The notes under the pieces: model-generated
The model's database searches: none
What the model was told of the DNA's origin: nothing
Seen by the model: the letters and a program-made list of their open reading frames with translations, nothing else
From: Nocardioides sp.
GTDB lineage: Bacteria; Actinomycetota; Actinomycetes; Propionibacteriales; Nocardioidaceae
Assembly (NCBI GenBank): GCA_031177735.1
Contig: JAPSKJ010000010.1
Span: forward strand, 1 to 25,030
DNA length: 25,030 bases
Reading direction: 5' to 3'
In this document: positions 8,618 to 16,193 of the stretch, in pieces
Layout of the letters: the number at the start of each line of letters is the position of its first letter
How positions within the stretch are numbered: position 1 is the stretch's first letter
Position numbers and translations under genes: made by a program

Positions 8618-10440
8618 CAGGCGCCCAGCCGGGCGATCTCCTCGTCGACCACCGACGGGTCGAGCTTGGTGAAGATCGGCGTCGGCTTCTCCACCGGGGT
8701 GCCGACCACGATCGGGTGCCGCCCCCACGAGGGCGCGCCCGAGTAGTCACCGGTGATGATCGGATAGCTGCGGGCCTCGCCGGCCTCGCCATCCAGGTCC
8801 TCGACCTCCTCGATCCGCGGGAGCGGCGCCACCTGGCCCTTGCCGCCCAGCGCCCGGTCGACCTCGTTGGCCGAGAACGGCAGGAACGGGGACAGGATGA
8901 GGTTGAGGTCGCTGACGCACTGCGCCATCACGTGCAGGATGGTGCCCAGTCGGTCGCGGTCCGCCGGGTCCTTGGCGAGCTTCCACGGCTCGGAGTCGGT
9001 GACGTAGCGGTTGACCTCACCCACCGCCCTCATCGCCTCGCCGATCGCCTGCTTCTGGCGGTGGTGCGCGATCAGGTCCCCGACGGTGCCGAACGCGGCT
9101 TCGACGGTGCCGAGGATCGCCCGGTCGCCGTCGGCCAGCTCAGCGGCCGCAGGGATCTCGCCGAAGTTCTTGGCGATCAGCGTCGCCGTGCGGTTGACCA
9201 GGTTGCCCCAGCCGGCGACCAGCTCGTCGTTGGTGCGGCGCACGAACTCCGCCCAGGTGAAGTCGCTGTCCTGGCTCTCCGGGCCGGCCGCGGCGACGAA
9301 GTAGCGGAAGGCGTCGGGCTGGTAGCGGCTGAGCAGGTCGCGGACGTAGATGACGACCCGCTTGGAGGAGGAGAACTTCTTGCCCTCCATGGTCAGGAAC
9401 TCGCTGGAGACCACCTCGGTCGGCAGGTTGAGCGCACCGTACTGGCGCGGAGCACCGCCCTTGCTGCCCCTGCCCGAGTAGGCCAGCAGCTCGGCCGGCC
9501 AGATCTGGGAGTGGAAGGTGATGTTGTCCTTGCCCATGAAGTAGTAGGTCAGCGCCTCGTCCTGCCCCTCCGGCGCAGGGTTCCACCACTCGCGCCACGC
9601 GTCGGGGTTGCCCGACCGGCGCGCCCACTCGATCGAGGCCGACAGGTAGCCGACGACCGCGTCGAACCACACGTAGAGCTTCTTGGTGGGGTTGTCGCGC
9701 CAGCCCTCGAGCGGCACCGCGATGCCCCAGTCGATGTCGCGCGTCATCGCACGCGGCCGGATCTCCTTGAGGATGTTCTGGCTGAACCGGATGACGTTGG
9801 GCCGCCACAGGCCGGTCTTCTCCCGCTCGTCGAGCCACTCGGTGAGCGCCTCGGCCAACGCGGGCAGGTCGAGGAAGAAGTGCTGGGTCTCGATGAACTC
9901 GGGCACCTCGCCGTTGATCCGCGAGCGCGGGTTGATCAGGTCGTGCGGATCGAGCTGGTTGCCGCAGGTGTCGCACTGGTCACCACGCGCACCCTCGGCC
10001 CCGCAGATGGGGCAGGTTCCCTCGATGTAGCGGTCGGGCAGGGTGCGTCCGGTGGACGGGCTGATCGCGCCGTAGGTCGTCTGCTCGACGAAGTAGCCGT
10101 TCTCGTAGACGCCGAGGAACAGCTCCTGCACGACCGCGTGGTGGTTGCGGGTGGTGGTGCGGGTGTAGAGGTCGTAGGTCAGGCCCAGGCTGCAGAGGTC
10201 CTCGGCGATGAGCCGGTGGTTGTGGTCGACCAGCTCCTGCGGGGAGACGCCTGCCTCGTCGGCGGCGATCAGGATCGGGGTGCCGTGCTCGTCGGTGCCG
10301 GAGACCATGAGCACGTCGTGCCCCGCCATCCGCATGTACCGACTGAAGACGTCGGAGGGCACGCCGAAACCGGCGACGTGGCCGATGTGGCGCGGGCCGT
10401 TGGCGTACGGCCAGGCGACGGCGGACAAGACCTTGCTCAT
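8617..10440 (-). CDS. metG: Methionyl-tRNA synthetase
   Basis: Class I tRNA synthetase that charges tRNA-Met with methionine. The 607-residue protein has PRHIGH (HIGH motif, 18-21), a zinc knuckle with C143, C146, C156 and C159 in the connective peptide, KFSSSK (355-360, the KMSKS equivalent) and a helical anticodon-binding domain after about 400. There is no C-terminal tRNA-binding EMAP domain, so it is the short monomer type. The start is ATG 10440: it gives the expected MSKVLSAVAWPYANG N-terminus, and a TAGGAT -10 element ends 7 bases before it, so the message is probably leaderless. The PLP lyase follows with a one-base stop/start overlap, placing a methionine-pathway enzyme under the same promoter. 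Confidence 0.97.
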   Translation of the reverse strand: MSKVLSAVAWPYANGPRHIGHVAGFGVPSDVFSRYMRMAGHDVLMVSGTDEHGTPILIAADEAGVSPQELVDHNHRLIAEDLCSLGLTYDLYTRTTTRNHHAVVQELFLGVYENGYFVEQTTYGAISPSTGRTLPDRYIEGTCPICGAEGARGDQCDTCGNQLDPHDLINPRSRINGEVPEFIETQHFFLDLPALAEALTEWLDEREKTGLWRPNVIRFSQNILKEIRPRAMTRDIDWGIAVPLEGWRDNPTKKLYVWFDAVVGYLSASIEWARRSGNPDAWREWWNPAPEGQDEALTYYFMGKDNITFHSQIWPAELLAYSGRGSKGGAPRQYGALNLPTEVVSSEFLTMEGKKFSSSKRVVIYVRDLLSRYQPDAFRYFVAAAGPESQDSDFTWAEFVRRTNDELVAGWGNLVNRTATLIAKNFGEIPAAAELADGDRAILGTVEAAFGTVGDLIAHHRQKQAIGEAMRAVGEVNRYVTDSEPWKLAKDPADRDRLGTILHVMAQCVSDLNLILSPFLPFSANEVDRALGGKGQVAPLPRIEEVEDLDGEAGEARSYPIITGDYSGAPSWGRHPIVVGTPVEKPTPIFTKLDPSVVDEEIARLGA

Positions 10441-10447
10441 GGCGATG

Positions 10448-10453
10448 ATCCTA
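10448..10453 (-). promoter_or_regulatory. -10 element for leaderless metG transcript
   Basis: On the minus strand TAGGAT (10453-10448) fits TANNNT and ends exactly 7 bases before ATG 10440, where transcription would begin at the start codon. There is no Shine-Dalgarno and no clear -35. Confidence 0.55.
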
Positions 10454-10475
10454 GTGACGGCCCGCCACCCGGTCT

Positions 10476-10494
10476 CGGCGGGAGTACGCCGCCG
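10476..10494 (-). terminator. Possible hairpin terminator after the thiol operon
   Basis: CGGCGG (10476-10481) and CCGCCG (10489-10494) form a 6-bp perfect stem with a 7-base loop, between the MDMPI-fold gene stop (10519) and the metG promoter. No T run follows, so it could act only as a weak terminator or pause site. Confidence 0.3.
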
Positions 10495-10518
10495 GAACAA
10501 CCCCGAGGAGGTGGGTGC

Positions 10519-11061
10519 TCACCCCACCGGCCGGCCGGCGTAGGCCGCCAGGTGGCCGTAGGCGTCAGAACCGGCAGGGGCCGCCAGCGCATCGGCGTAG
10601 GCCCGGCCCTTGCGGACCGGACCGAGGATGCGGTCCATGGTGACCAGTGCCCTCTCGGCGACGGACTGGTTCAGCTCGGCCGTCGACCGGCCCAGCGCCG
10701 TGGCGAGGTCCCAGGTGTGCACGGCGATCTCGGCGGCCTGCCAGTCGGGGTCGACCATCGTCTCGGTGCCCGACGCGGCGACCTCGCGCCACAGATTGAT
10801 CAGCGCGTTGCCGCGGGTGCGCAGCTCCTCACCGAGTCGCTCGGTGTAGTCCTCGCGGCCGTTCCAACCGGGCGGTGCGCCCTGCAGCATGGTGACGAAG
10901 ACCCGGGGCTGGGCGATGAGGTGGTTCGCCAGCCGGCGTACGTCCCACTCGGTGCACGGCGTGGGCCGGGCCAGGTCCTCCGGCGTGACGGTCTCGAGCA
11001 GATCGGCCGCCTGGGTGAGCGCGAGCGTGAGGGCGTAGACGCCCTGCTGGTCCACCGGCAT
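10519..11061 (-). CDS. MDMPI/DinB-fold metal-binding protein (TIGR03086-like)
   Basis: A 180-residue protein of the maleylpyruvate isomerase/DinB superfamily, four-helix proteins that bind a divalent metal by three His or His/Glu residues and, in characterised members, use mycothiol as cofactor. Here PTPCTEWDVRRLANHLI gives H47, and AAEIAVHTWDLATALG gives E111 and H115; a third ligand may be the His of the final GHLAAYAGR. The last segment is the usual short signature of this subfamily. The start ATG overlaps the stop of the upstream mycothiol-dependent reductase as TGATG, so the two are coupled and share its SigR-type promoter. Its own substrate is unknown; S-transfer or isomerisation with mycothiol is an inference from superfamily and neighbour. 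Confidence 0.83.
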   Translation of the reverse strand: MPVDQQGVYALTLALTQAADLLETVTPEDLARPTPCTEWDVRRLANHLIAQPRVFVTMLQGAPPGWNGREDYTERLGEELRTRGNALINLWREVAASGTETMVDPDWQAAEIAVHTWDLATALGRSTAELNQSVAERALVTMDRILGPVRKGRAYADALAAPAGSDAYGHLAAYAGRPVG

Positions 11062-11663
11062 CAGCTGAAGTCGAGCTCGTGCGTGCGTGCGCGCTTGAGC
11101 TCGTAGATGTACGGGAACTCGGTGACCAGCACGAAGCCGTCCCACAGGCGACCGGCGGCCTCGCCCTTGGGCGCCTTGGAGATCACCGGCCCGAAGAAGG
11201 CCTGCCCCTCGAAGGCGATGGTGGGCGTGCCGACCTCGTTGCCGACCTGGTCCATCCCGAGGTGGTGGGAGGTCTTGATCGCCTCGTCGTAGAACGGGTC
11301 GTCCATCGCGTCGACCAGCTCGGCCTTGAGGCCCGCCTCGGCCAGCGCGTCCGCGATGACCTCCCGGGTGAAGTCGAGCTTCTCGATGTGGCGGCGGGTG
11401 CCGAGCGCGGTGTAGAGCGGCAGCAGCGCGTCCTTGCCGTGTCGGGCCTCCGCAGCGGCGAGCACCCGGACCGGACCCCAGGCGTCCTTGAGGAACTCGC
11501 GGTAGTCGTCCGGGATGTCCTTGTCCTGGTTGAGGTAGGCCAGGCTCATGATGTGCCAGGTGACGCTGATGTCACGGACCTTCTCGACCTCGAGGATCCA
11601 ACGCGAGGTGATCCAGGCGAAGGGACAGGCGGGGTCGAACCAGAAGTCGGCGTTGGTCGTCAT
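11061..11663 (-). CDS. Mycothiol-dependent nitroreductase, Rv2466c-like (DsbA family)
   Basis: A 200-residue DsbA-family protein that closely follows M. tuberculosis Rv2466c, a mycothiol-dependent reductase induced by thiol stress and known to activate nitro prodrugs. The N-terminus ADFWFDPACPFAWITSRWIL and the later WGPVRV, SHHLGMD and GTPTIAF..AFFGPV segments match that family. The active site is C13-P-F-A16; as I recall it, Rv2466c has CPWC, so the second (resolving) cysteine is Ala here, leaving a single-cysteine site. GTPT supplies the cis-proline next to it. It has no signal peptide and is cytosolic. A SigR/SigH-type promoter lies just upstream, and the MDMPI-fold gene follows in the same operon. 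In mycobacteria the gene lies directly beside pepN; here a CHAP gene comes between. Confidence 0.9.
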   Translation of the reverse strand: MTTNADFWFDPACPFAWITSRWILEVEKVRDISVTWHIMSLAYLNQDKDIPDDYREFLKDAWGPVRVLAAAEARHGKDALLPLYTALGTRRHIEKLDFTREVIADALAEAGLKAELVDAMDDPFYDEAIKTSHHLGMDQVGNEVGTPTIAFEGQAFFGPVISKAPKGEAAGRLWDGFVLVTEFPYIYELKRARTHELDFS

Positions 11664-11671
11664 GTCGGACC

Positions 11672-11698
11672 AACCTCCGCGCCGGCGGCGTCATTCCC
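11672..11698 (-). promoter_or_regulatory. SigR/SigH-type promoter of the thiol operon
   Basis: The minus strand reads GGGAAT (11698-11693), 18 bases, then GTT (11674-11672). This is exactly the GGGAAT-N18-GTT consensus of Streptomyces SigR and mycobacterial SigH, the thiol-oxidative-stress sigma factors. The GTT lies 8 bases before ATG 11663, so the transcript would have almost no leader. The M. tuberculosis homologue Rv2466c is a known SigH target. A GGAGG nearby (11679-11674 region) overlaps the -10 and is then unlikely to serve as a ribosome site. Confidence 0.75.
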
Positions 11699-11713
11699 GC
11701 CCCGCTCCCGGGA

Positions 11714-13438
11714 TCAGCGCGCGACGCGGGCCGAGGCGACCGTCGATGTGGCGGCCACCTTCTTCGACCCGGCGTAGCTGACCTGGATGTCGCGGTCGCC
11801 GGGCTTGACCTTGCGCACCCGCACCACGGCCTTGCCACGCGCCAGCTTGGCCGTGCGCGACTTCGAGCCGACGCTGACGGTGACCTTGCCGCGCACCTGC
11901 TTGACGCCCTCGGCGCGGACCTGCACGCGCACCACGACCGCCCGGCGCGCGCCGGTGGCCTCGACGCTGAGCTGCGGCTGCGACCCGGCACTCGACCCGA
12001 CGCTGAGCGTGCGGACCGCATCCCGGAAACCCGGCCGGTGCCACACGACCCGCACCGAGACCAGCTTGCCGCGATCGGCCTCCTTCACCGTGTACGCCGC
12101 GGCGTCGTCCGCGTTGCGGATCGGGTGGCCGTTGCGCAGCCAGGTGTAGGTCGGCACGGCGTCGGCCGGAGTGACCACCGCCTGCTCCACCCGCAGCTCC
12201 TTGCCGACCACGGCGGACCCGCTCAGCACGGGCTCGACCGCGACGGCCAGCTCGTCGGCACCCACCGGCCCGACCGGGGCGGACTCGACGACCGTGGTGT
12301 CGAAGTCGGCGCGCGTGGCGGAGAAGCGGACGGTGATCGACTTGCCGATCTCCGCCTGGCCTGGGATCAGGGTGGTCCCGGTGGCTCCCGGGATGGGCTG
12401 GCCGTCGGCGTACCACTGGGTGGTCACCGCATCGGGTGGCTGGGCCCAGGTCGGGGGCGTCGCGGTGAGCACGTCGTCGACGTGGGGCCGACCGCTCACG
12501 GTGGGCGCCGCGGCCACCCCGATGGTCCCGGCGGCGAGGGGCGCGGTCGGGGCGGAGGTGACGGTGACCGACGGCTGGCCGGGGGCCGAGGCGGTGACCG
12601 CCACGGAGATGGCCTGGCCCAGTCGGGCCTTGCGGGGCACGAAGGTCGGCCCGGTCTGCTTGTCCATCTCCTTGCCGTCGGCGAACCACTCGTAGGCGTA
12701 GCTGGCTGCCATGCTCCACGCGCCGGGGTTCGCGCTCAGCGTGCGCCCGACCCGGGGCTCGCCCTCGACGGCCGGCGGGCTGAGGTTGGTGAGCGCCGCC
12801 GGCTGCTGAACCGGCGGTGGCGGCGGCACGGGCGCCGGTGGCGGCGCGGCCGGAGGCGCGCCGAGGAAGTGGATGAACCCGCTCGGCCAGGCGTTGCCGG
12901 TGGCGCTGATCCGGCGCCAGTCGAAGTTGCGACCCCAGTTGGACTCCGACACGACGATCTCGGTCGGCGAGAGGACCTGCTCGACGTAGGCCACGTGGCC
13001 GCCGGAGCCGGCTCCGCCGACACCGGCCCGCCACCAGGCGATCGCGCCCACCGCGGGGGTGGCGTTGGTGGCCGACGCCATCGCCGCCCCCCAGTTCCTG
13101 GCCATCCCCGACCCGGACCACGGACGGGTGTTGGGCATCCCGGCCAGCACCATCCGGTAGGCCGCGTAGTTGGTGCAGTTCACGCCGGAGTACATCTGCC
13201 AGTACATCCGGCCCGAGGCCGCCTTGTAACCGGAGTCGGAGTAGCCCTTGGCCGCGCAATCGGCGTAGCTGCTGCACAGCAGGCTCGTGCCCGCCAGTGA
13301 CGCCGCCTCGATCACGTCCGTGGTCCGGGCCGTGCTGGACCCGTGGGGAGCCGCCGGCACGAGCGGTATCAGGACGCCGAGAGCGGCCGCAGCGACGAGT
13401 CGACGGGGCCGGTGTGAATGCTGTGACTGGAGGGGCAC
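11714..13438 (-). CDS. Secreted CHAP-domain protein with Ig-like repeats
   Basis: A 574-residue exported protein, probably a peptidoglycan amidase/endopeptidase or surface adhesin-hydrolase. Residues 1-30 are a signal peptide (basic HRPRR, hydrophobic core, APHG). A CHAP domain spans about 70-193, with C88 (GVNCTNYAAY), H148 (GGHVAYVE) and a third site near E165/N167 (SESNWG). A proline-rich linker (195-212) leads to three repeats of roughly 80-90 residues, each with the pattern P..SG.p.vG..L, then W..dG and a G..I/V strand, resembling bacterial Ig-like folds. A basic beta-rich C-terminal domain (about 488-574) ends the chain. No LPXTG or membrane anchor is seen. The start is GTG 13438, with TACGCT ending 7 bases upstream. 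It separates the reductase from pepN, which are neighbours in mycobacteria. Cell-wall substrate is inferred. Confidence 0.85.
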   Translation of the reverse strand: MPLQSQHSHRPRRLVAAAALGVLIPLVPAAPHGSSTARTTDVIEAASLAGTSLLCSSYADCAAKGYSDSGYKAASGRMYWQMYSGVNCTNYAAYRMVLAGMPNTRPWSGSGMARNWGAAMASATNATPAVGAIAWWRAGVGGAGSGGHVAYVEQVLSPTEIVVSESNWGRNFDWRRISATGNAWPSGFIHFLGAPPAAPPPAPVPPPPPVQQPAALTNLSPPAVEGEPRVGRTLSANPGAWSMAASYAYEWFADGKEMDKQTGPTFVPRKARLGQAISVAVTASAPGQPSVTVTSAPTAPLAAGTIGVAAAPTVSGRPHVDDVLTATPPTWAQPPDAVTTQWYADGQPIPGATGTTLIPGQAEIGKSITVRFSATRADFDTTVVESAPVGPVGADELAVAVEPVLSGSAVVGKELRVEQAVVTPADAVPTYTWLRNGHPIRNADDAAAYTVKEADRGKLVSVRVVWHRPGFRDAVRTLSVGSSAGSQPQLSVEATGARRAVVVRVQVRAEGVKQVRGKVTVSVGSKSRTAKLARGKAVVRVRKVKPGDRDIQVSYAGSKKVAATSTVASARVAR

Positions 13439-13445
13439 GAGTGGC

Positions 13446-13451
13446 AGCGTA
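13446..13451 (-). promoter_or_regulatory. -10 element for leaderless CHAP-protein transcript
   Basis: Minus-strand TACGCT (13451-13446) fits TANNNT and ends 7 bases before GTG 13438. No Shine-Dalgarno is present. A perfect TTGACA lies at 13466-13461, but only 9 bases separate it from this hexamer. Confidence 0.5.
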
Positions 13452-13485
13452 GAGAAGAATTGTCAAGAACGACACGCCGGAAGGT

Positions 13486-13505
13486 GAACTACAAATCTGT
13501 AATTC
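13486..13505. promoter_or_regulatory. Near-palindrome, candidate operator between CHAP gene and pepN
   Basis: GAACTACA (13486-13493) and TGTAATTC (13498-13505) pair at 7 of 8 positions around AATC. The surrounding stretch is unusually AT-rich for this genome. It sits between two divergent starts (13438 and 13568), where a regulator could act on either gene. A second, perfect 6-bp inverted repeat (CTCCGC, GA, GCGGAG) lies at 13538-13551. Confidence 0.4.
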
Positions 13506-13554
13506 TCGCCGCCGCGCTCAGCGAGGTCCCGCGCGCGCTCCGCGAGCGGAGTGA

Positions 13555-13560
13555 GAGGAT
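13555..13560 (+). promoter_or_regulatory. -10-like element for pepN
   Basis: GAGGAT has A at position 2 and T at position 6 and ends 7 bases before ATG 13568, as for the other leaderless starts in the window. The overlapping GAGAGGA could instead act as a Shine-Dalgarno about 8 bases from the ATG, so the two readings compete. Confidence 0.4.
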
Positions 13561-13567
13561 CGGCCCC

Positions 13568-16114
13568 ATGCCAGGAACCAACCTCACCCGGGCCGAGGCC
13601 CAGGAGCGCGCAGCGCTGCTCGACGTGACGTCCTACGTCGTCGACCTGGACCTCACCACCGGAGACCAGACCTTCGGCTCCACCACCACGATCGCGTTCA
13701 CCGCCGGCACCCCAGGCGCGGACACGTTCGCCGACCTCGTCGACGCGGAAGTCCACCGCATCACGCTCAACGGGCGTGAGCTGGACCCGGCGACGGCGTA
13801 CTCCGACTCCCGGATCAGGCTCACCGACCTGCAGGCCGAGAACGTCCTGGTCGTGCAGGCCGACTGCACCTACAGCCACACCGGCGAGGGCCTGCACCGG
13901 TTCGTCGACCCCGCCGACGACCGGGTCTACCTCTACACGCAGTTCGAGGTGCCGGACGCCCGCCGGGTCTTCACGACCTTCGAGCAGCCCGACCTCAAGA
14001 GCGTGTTCACCTTCAACGTCACCGCTCCGGAGCACTGGAAGGTCGTCTCCAACTCCCCCTCCCCCACCCCCGAGCCGCTCGGGGACGGCAAGGCGGTGTG
14101 GCGCTTCGAGCCGACGAAGAAGATGTCGACCTACATCACCGCGCTCGTCGCCGGCGAGTACCACGAGGTCCAGGACGTCTACGAGGGCAAGTACGGCACG
14201 ATCCCGCTCGGCCACTACTGCCGCCAGTCGCTGGTGCCCTACCTCGACCGCGAGGAGATCGTGAAGATCACCAAGCAGGGGTTCGCGTTCTTCGAGGAGG
14301 TCTTCGACTACCCCTACCCCTTCGGCAAGTACGACCAGCTCTACGTGCCGGAGTACAACATGGGCGCGATGGAGAACGCCGGCTGCGTCACGCTGCGCGA
14401 TGAGTACCTGCCCCGCAGCCGGCAGCCGCGCTCGTTCTACGACTTCCGCTGCTCGGTGATCCTCCACGAGATGGCGCACATGTGGTTCGGCGACCTCGTC
14501 ACCATGAAGTGGTGGGACGACCTCTGGCTCAACGAGTCGTTCGCCGAGTGGGCCTGCTACCACGCCCAGGTGCAGGCCACCGAGTTCACCGACGCGTGGA
14601 CCGGGTTCACCAACGCCCGCAAGCAGACCGGCTACCGCCAGGACCAGCTGCCCACCACGCACCCGATCGCGGCGGACAACTACGACCTGCAGGCGGTCGA
14701 GGTCAACTTCGACATGATCACCTACGCCAAGGGCGCCTCGGTGCTCAAGCAGCTGGTCGCGTGGGTGGGCCTCGAGCCGTTCCTCCAGGGCCTGCGGGCC
14801 TACTTCAAGGAGTTCGAGTACTCCAACTCAGAGTTCAAGGACCTGCTGCGCCACCTCGAGGCCGCCTCGGGGCGTGAGCTCCAGGGCTGGGCCGAGGAGT
14901 GGCTGCAGACCGCCGGCGTCAACACGCTCGCCCCGGAGTTCACCGTCGGCGACGACGGCTCCTACACCGCGTTCGCCGTCCGCCAGACCGCCGACCCCGA
15001 GTGGCCGACGCTGCGTCGGCACCGGATCGGCATCGGCCTCTACAACGCGACCGACGACGGCTCGATCGTCCGCACCGACTACGTCGAGGTCGACGTGCAG
15101 GGCGCACTCACCGACATCGGCGACCTGGTCGGCAAGCAGCAGCCCGACCTGCTGCTCCTCAACGACGGCGACCTGGCCTACGCCAAGATCCGCCTCGACG
15201 AGCGCTCCCGGGCCACCGCGTTGGAGGGTCTCTCCAAGCTCGACGACTCCCTCGCCCGGGCGCTGGTGTGGGGCTCGGCGTGGGACATGACCCGCGACGC
15301 GGAGATGCCGGCGACCGACTTCGTCCGCCTGGTGCTGGCCAACATCGGGGCCGAGACCGACGCGTGGGGCGTGACCCGCATCCCGGTGTTCGCCGCGCAG
15401 GCGGTCAACAGCTTCTCCGCCCCGGCCCACCGGGCGGCGCTGCGGGCGCGTTGGGAGTCGGGCCTGCGCGAGCTCCTGCTCGCAGCGGAGCCGGGCAGCG
15501 ACCACCAGCTCACCTTCGCCCGGCAGTACGCCGCCGCGGCTCACTCCGAGCAGGCGCTGGCCGACCTCGAGGCGCTGCTGTCGGGCGAGCTGGAGGTCGA
15601 GGGTCTCGCGGTCGACCAGGACCTCCGCTGGAGCCTGATCACCGGCCTGGCGGCCGCGGGCCGCTACGGCGAGCCGGAGATCGCCGCCGAGCTCGACCGC
15701 GACAACACCATCTCCGGGCAGGAGCACGCCGCCGCCGCGCGCGCGGCCCAGCCGCTCCCGGAGGCCAAGGCCGCTGCCTGGCAGGCCGCCGTGGTCGAGA
15801 CCGGCACGGCCAACGAGACCGCCCGCTCGATCGTGCTCTCGTTCATGCGGCCGGGTCAGGACGAGGTGCTGGCGCCCTACGTCGACACCTACCTGGAGGC
15901 CGCCGACACGCTCTGGGAGCACCTCGGCACCCACCGCGCGTCCACGGTGCTGGAGTACATCTTCCCCAAGCCGCTCGCCTCGCCGCAGCTGCTGGAGAAG
16001 GTCGACGCCTGGCTGGAGTCCTCCCCCGCCGAGCCGGCCGCCAAGCGCTACGTGCGCGAGGGCCGGGCCGAGGTGGCCCGCGCTCTGGCCGCCCAGGCAC
16101 GCGACGCCGAGTAA
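13568..16114 (+). CDS. pepN: Aminopeptidase N, M1 zinc metallopeptidase
   Basis: Cytosolic zinc aminopeptidase that removes N-terminal residues from peptides. The 848-residue protein has the complete M1 signature: GAMEN (266-270), which recognises the free amino group, and HEMAH (300-304) followed 18 residues later by E323 (LNESFAEW), giving zinc ligands H300, H304, E323 and catalytic E301. The N-terminal beta-saddle domain (about 15-200) and the long helical ERAP1-like C-terminal domain (from about 520) are both present, so the gene is full length. It has no signal peptide. The start ATG 13568 gives the usual MPGTNLTRAEA N-terminus; the longer open frame from 13460 is unlikely. Gene order next to the Rv2466c-like reductase and the DUF5130 gene matches Rv2466c-Rv2467-Rv2468c in M. 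tuberculosis. Confidence 0.96.
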   Translation: MPGTNLTRAEAQERAALLDVTSYVVDLDLTTGDQTFGSTTTIAFTAGTPGADTFADLVDAEVHRITLNGRELDPATAYSDSRIRLTDLQAENVLVVQADCTYSHTGEGLHRFVDPADDRVYLYTQFEVPDARRVFTTFEQPDLKSVFTFNVTAPEHWKVVSNSPSPTPEPLGDGKAVWRFEPTKKMSTYITALVAGEYHEVQDVYEGKYGTIPLGHYCRQSLVPYLDREEIVKITKQGFAFFEEVFDYPYPFGKYDQLYVPEYNMGAMENAGCVTLRDEYLPRSRQPRSFYDFRCSVILHEMAHMWFGDLVTMKWWDDLWLNESFAEWACYHAQVQATEFTDAWTGFTNARKQTGYRQDQLPTTHPIAADNYDLQAVEVNFDMITYAKGASVLKQLVAWVGLEPFLQGLRAYFKEFEYSNSEFKDLLRHLEAASGRELQGWAEEWLQTAGVNTLAPEFTVGDDGSYTAFAVRQTADPEWPTLRRHRIGIGLYNATDDGSIVRTDYVEVDVQGALTDIGDLVGKQQPDLLLLNDGDLAYAKIRLDERSRATALEGLSKLDDSLARALVWGSAWDMTRDAEMPATDFVRLVLANIGAETDAWGVTRIPVFAAQAVNSFSAPAHRAALRARWESGLRELLLAAEPGSDHQLTFARQYAAAAHSEQALADLEALLSGELEVEGLAVDQDLRWSLITGLAAAGRYGEPEIAAELDRDNTISGQEHAAAARAAQPLPEAKAAAWQAAVVETGTANETARSIVLSFMRPGQDEVLAPYVDTYLEAADTLWEHLGTHRASTVLEYIFPKPLASPQLLEKVDAWLESSPAEPAAKRYVREGRAEVARALAAQARDAE

Positions 16115-16132
16115 CCGCAGGATCGGTGGTGG

Positions 16133-16160
16133 CGGAATCCCCGGTTAACCGGGGATTCCG
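16133..16160. repeat. Perfect 28-bp palindrome downstream of pepN
   Basis: Arms CGGAATCCCCGG and CCGGGGATTCCG flank TTAA, making a perfect palindrome of 28 bases centred on GTTAAC, 18 bases after the pepN stop. It would form a strong hairpin in RNA from either strand, but no T run follows on either side. Confidence 0.9.
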
Positions 16161-16161
16161 T

Positions 16162-16193
16162 CACTTCTCGGGCGTTGCAATGCCCGAGAAGTG
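16162..16193. repeat. Second 32-bp palindrome abutting the first
   Basis: Arms CACTTCTCGGGC and GCCCGAGAAGTG flank GTTGCAAT, whose core TTGCAA is itself self-complementary, so 15 of 16 positions pair and the last is G opposite T. It starts two bases after the first palindrome. A third copy of the half-site GAGAAGTG occurs at 16206-16213, 20 bases after the second copy. The pair lies between convergent pepN and DUF5130 genes, so it may be a bidirectional terminator, a protein-binding site or a dispersed repeat. Confidence 0.88.

Noticed and set aside
8716..11106. An open frame of 796 codons on the plus strand
   Set aside because: It is antisense to metG and the MDMPI-fold gene, which have complete motifs; composition is that of a shadow frame.
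11714..13438. CHAP protein as a phage endolysin or part of a prophage
   Set aside because: It has a signal peptide and Ig-like repeats, and no holin, tail, integrase or att site is nearby.
13461..13466. TTGACA on the minus strand as a -35 for the CHAP gene
   Set aside because: It matches the consensus perfectly but is only 9 bases from the TACGCT -10, too short for sigma-70-type spacing.
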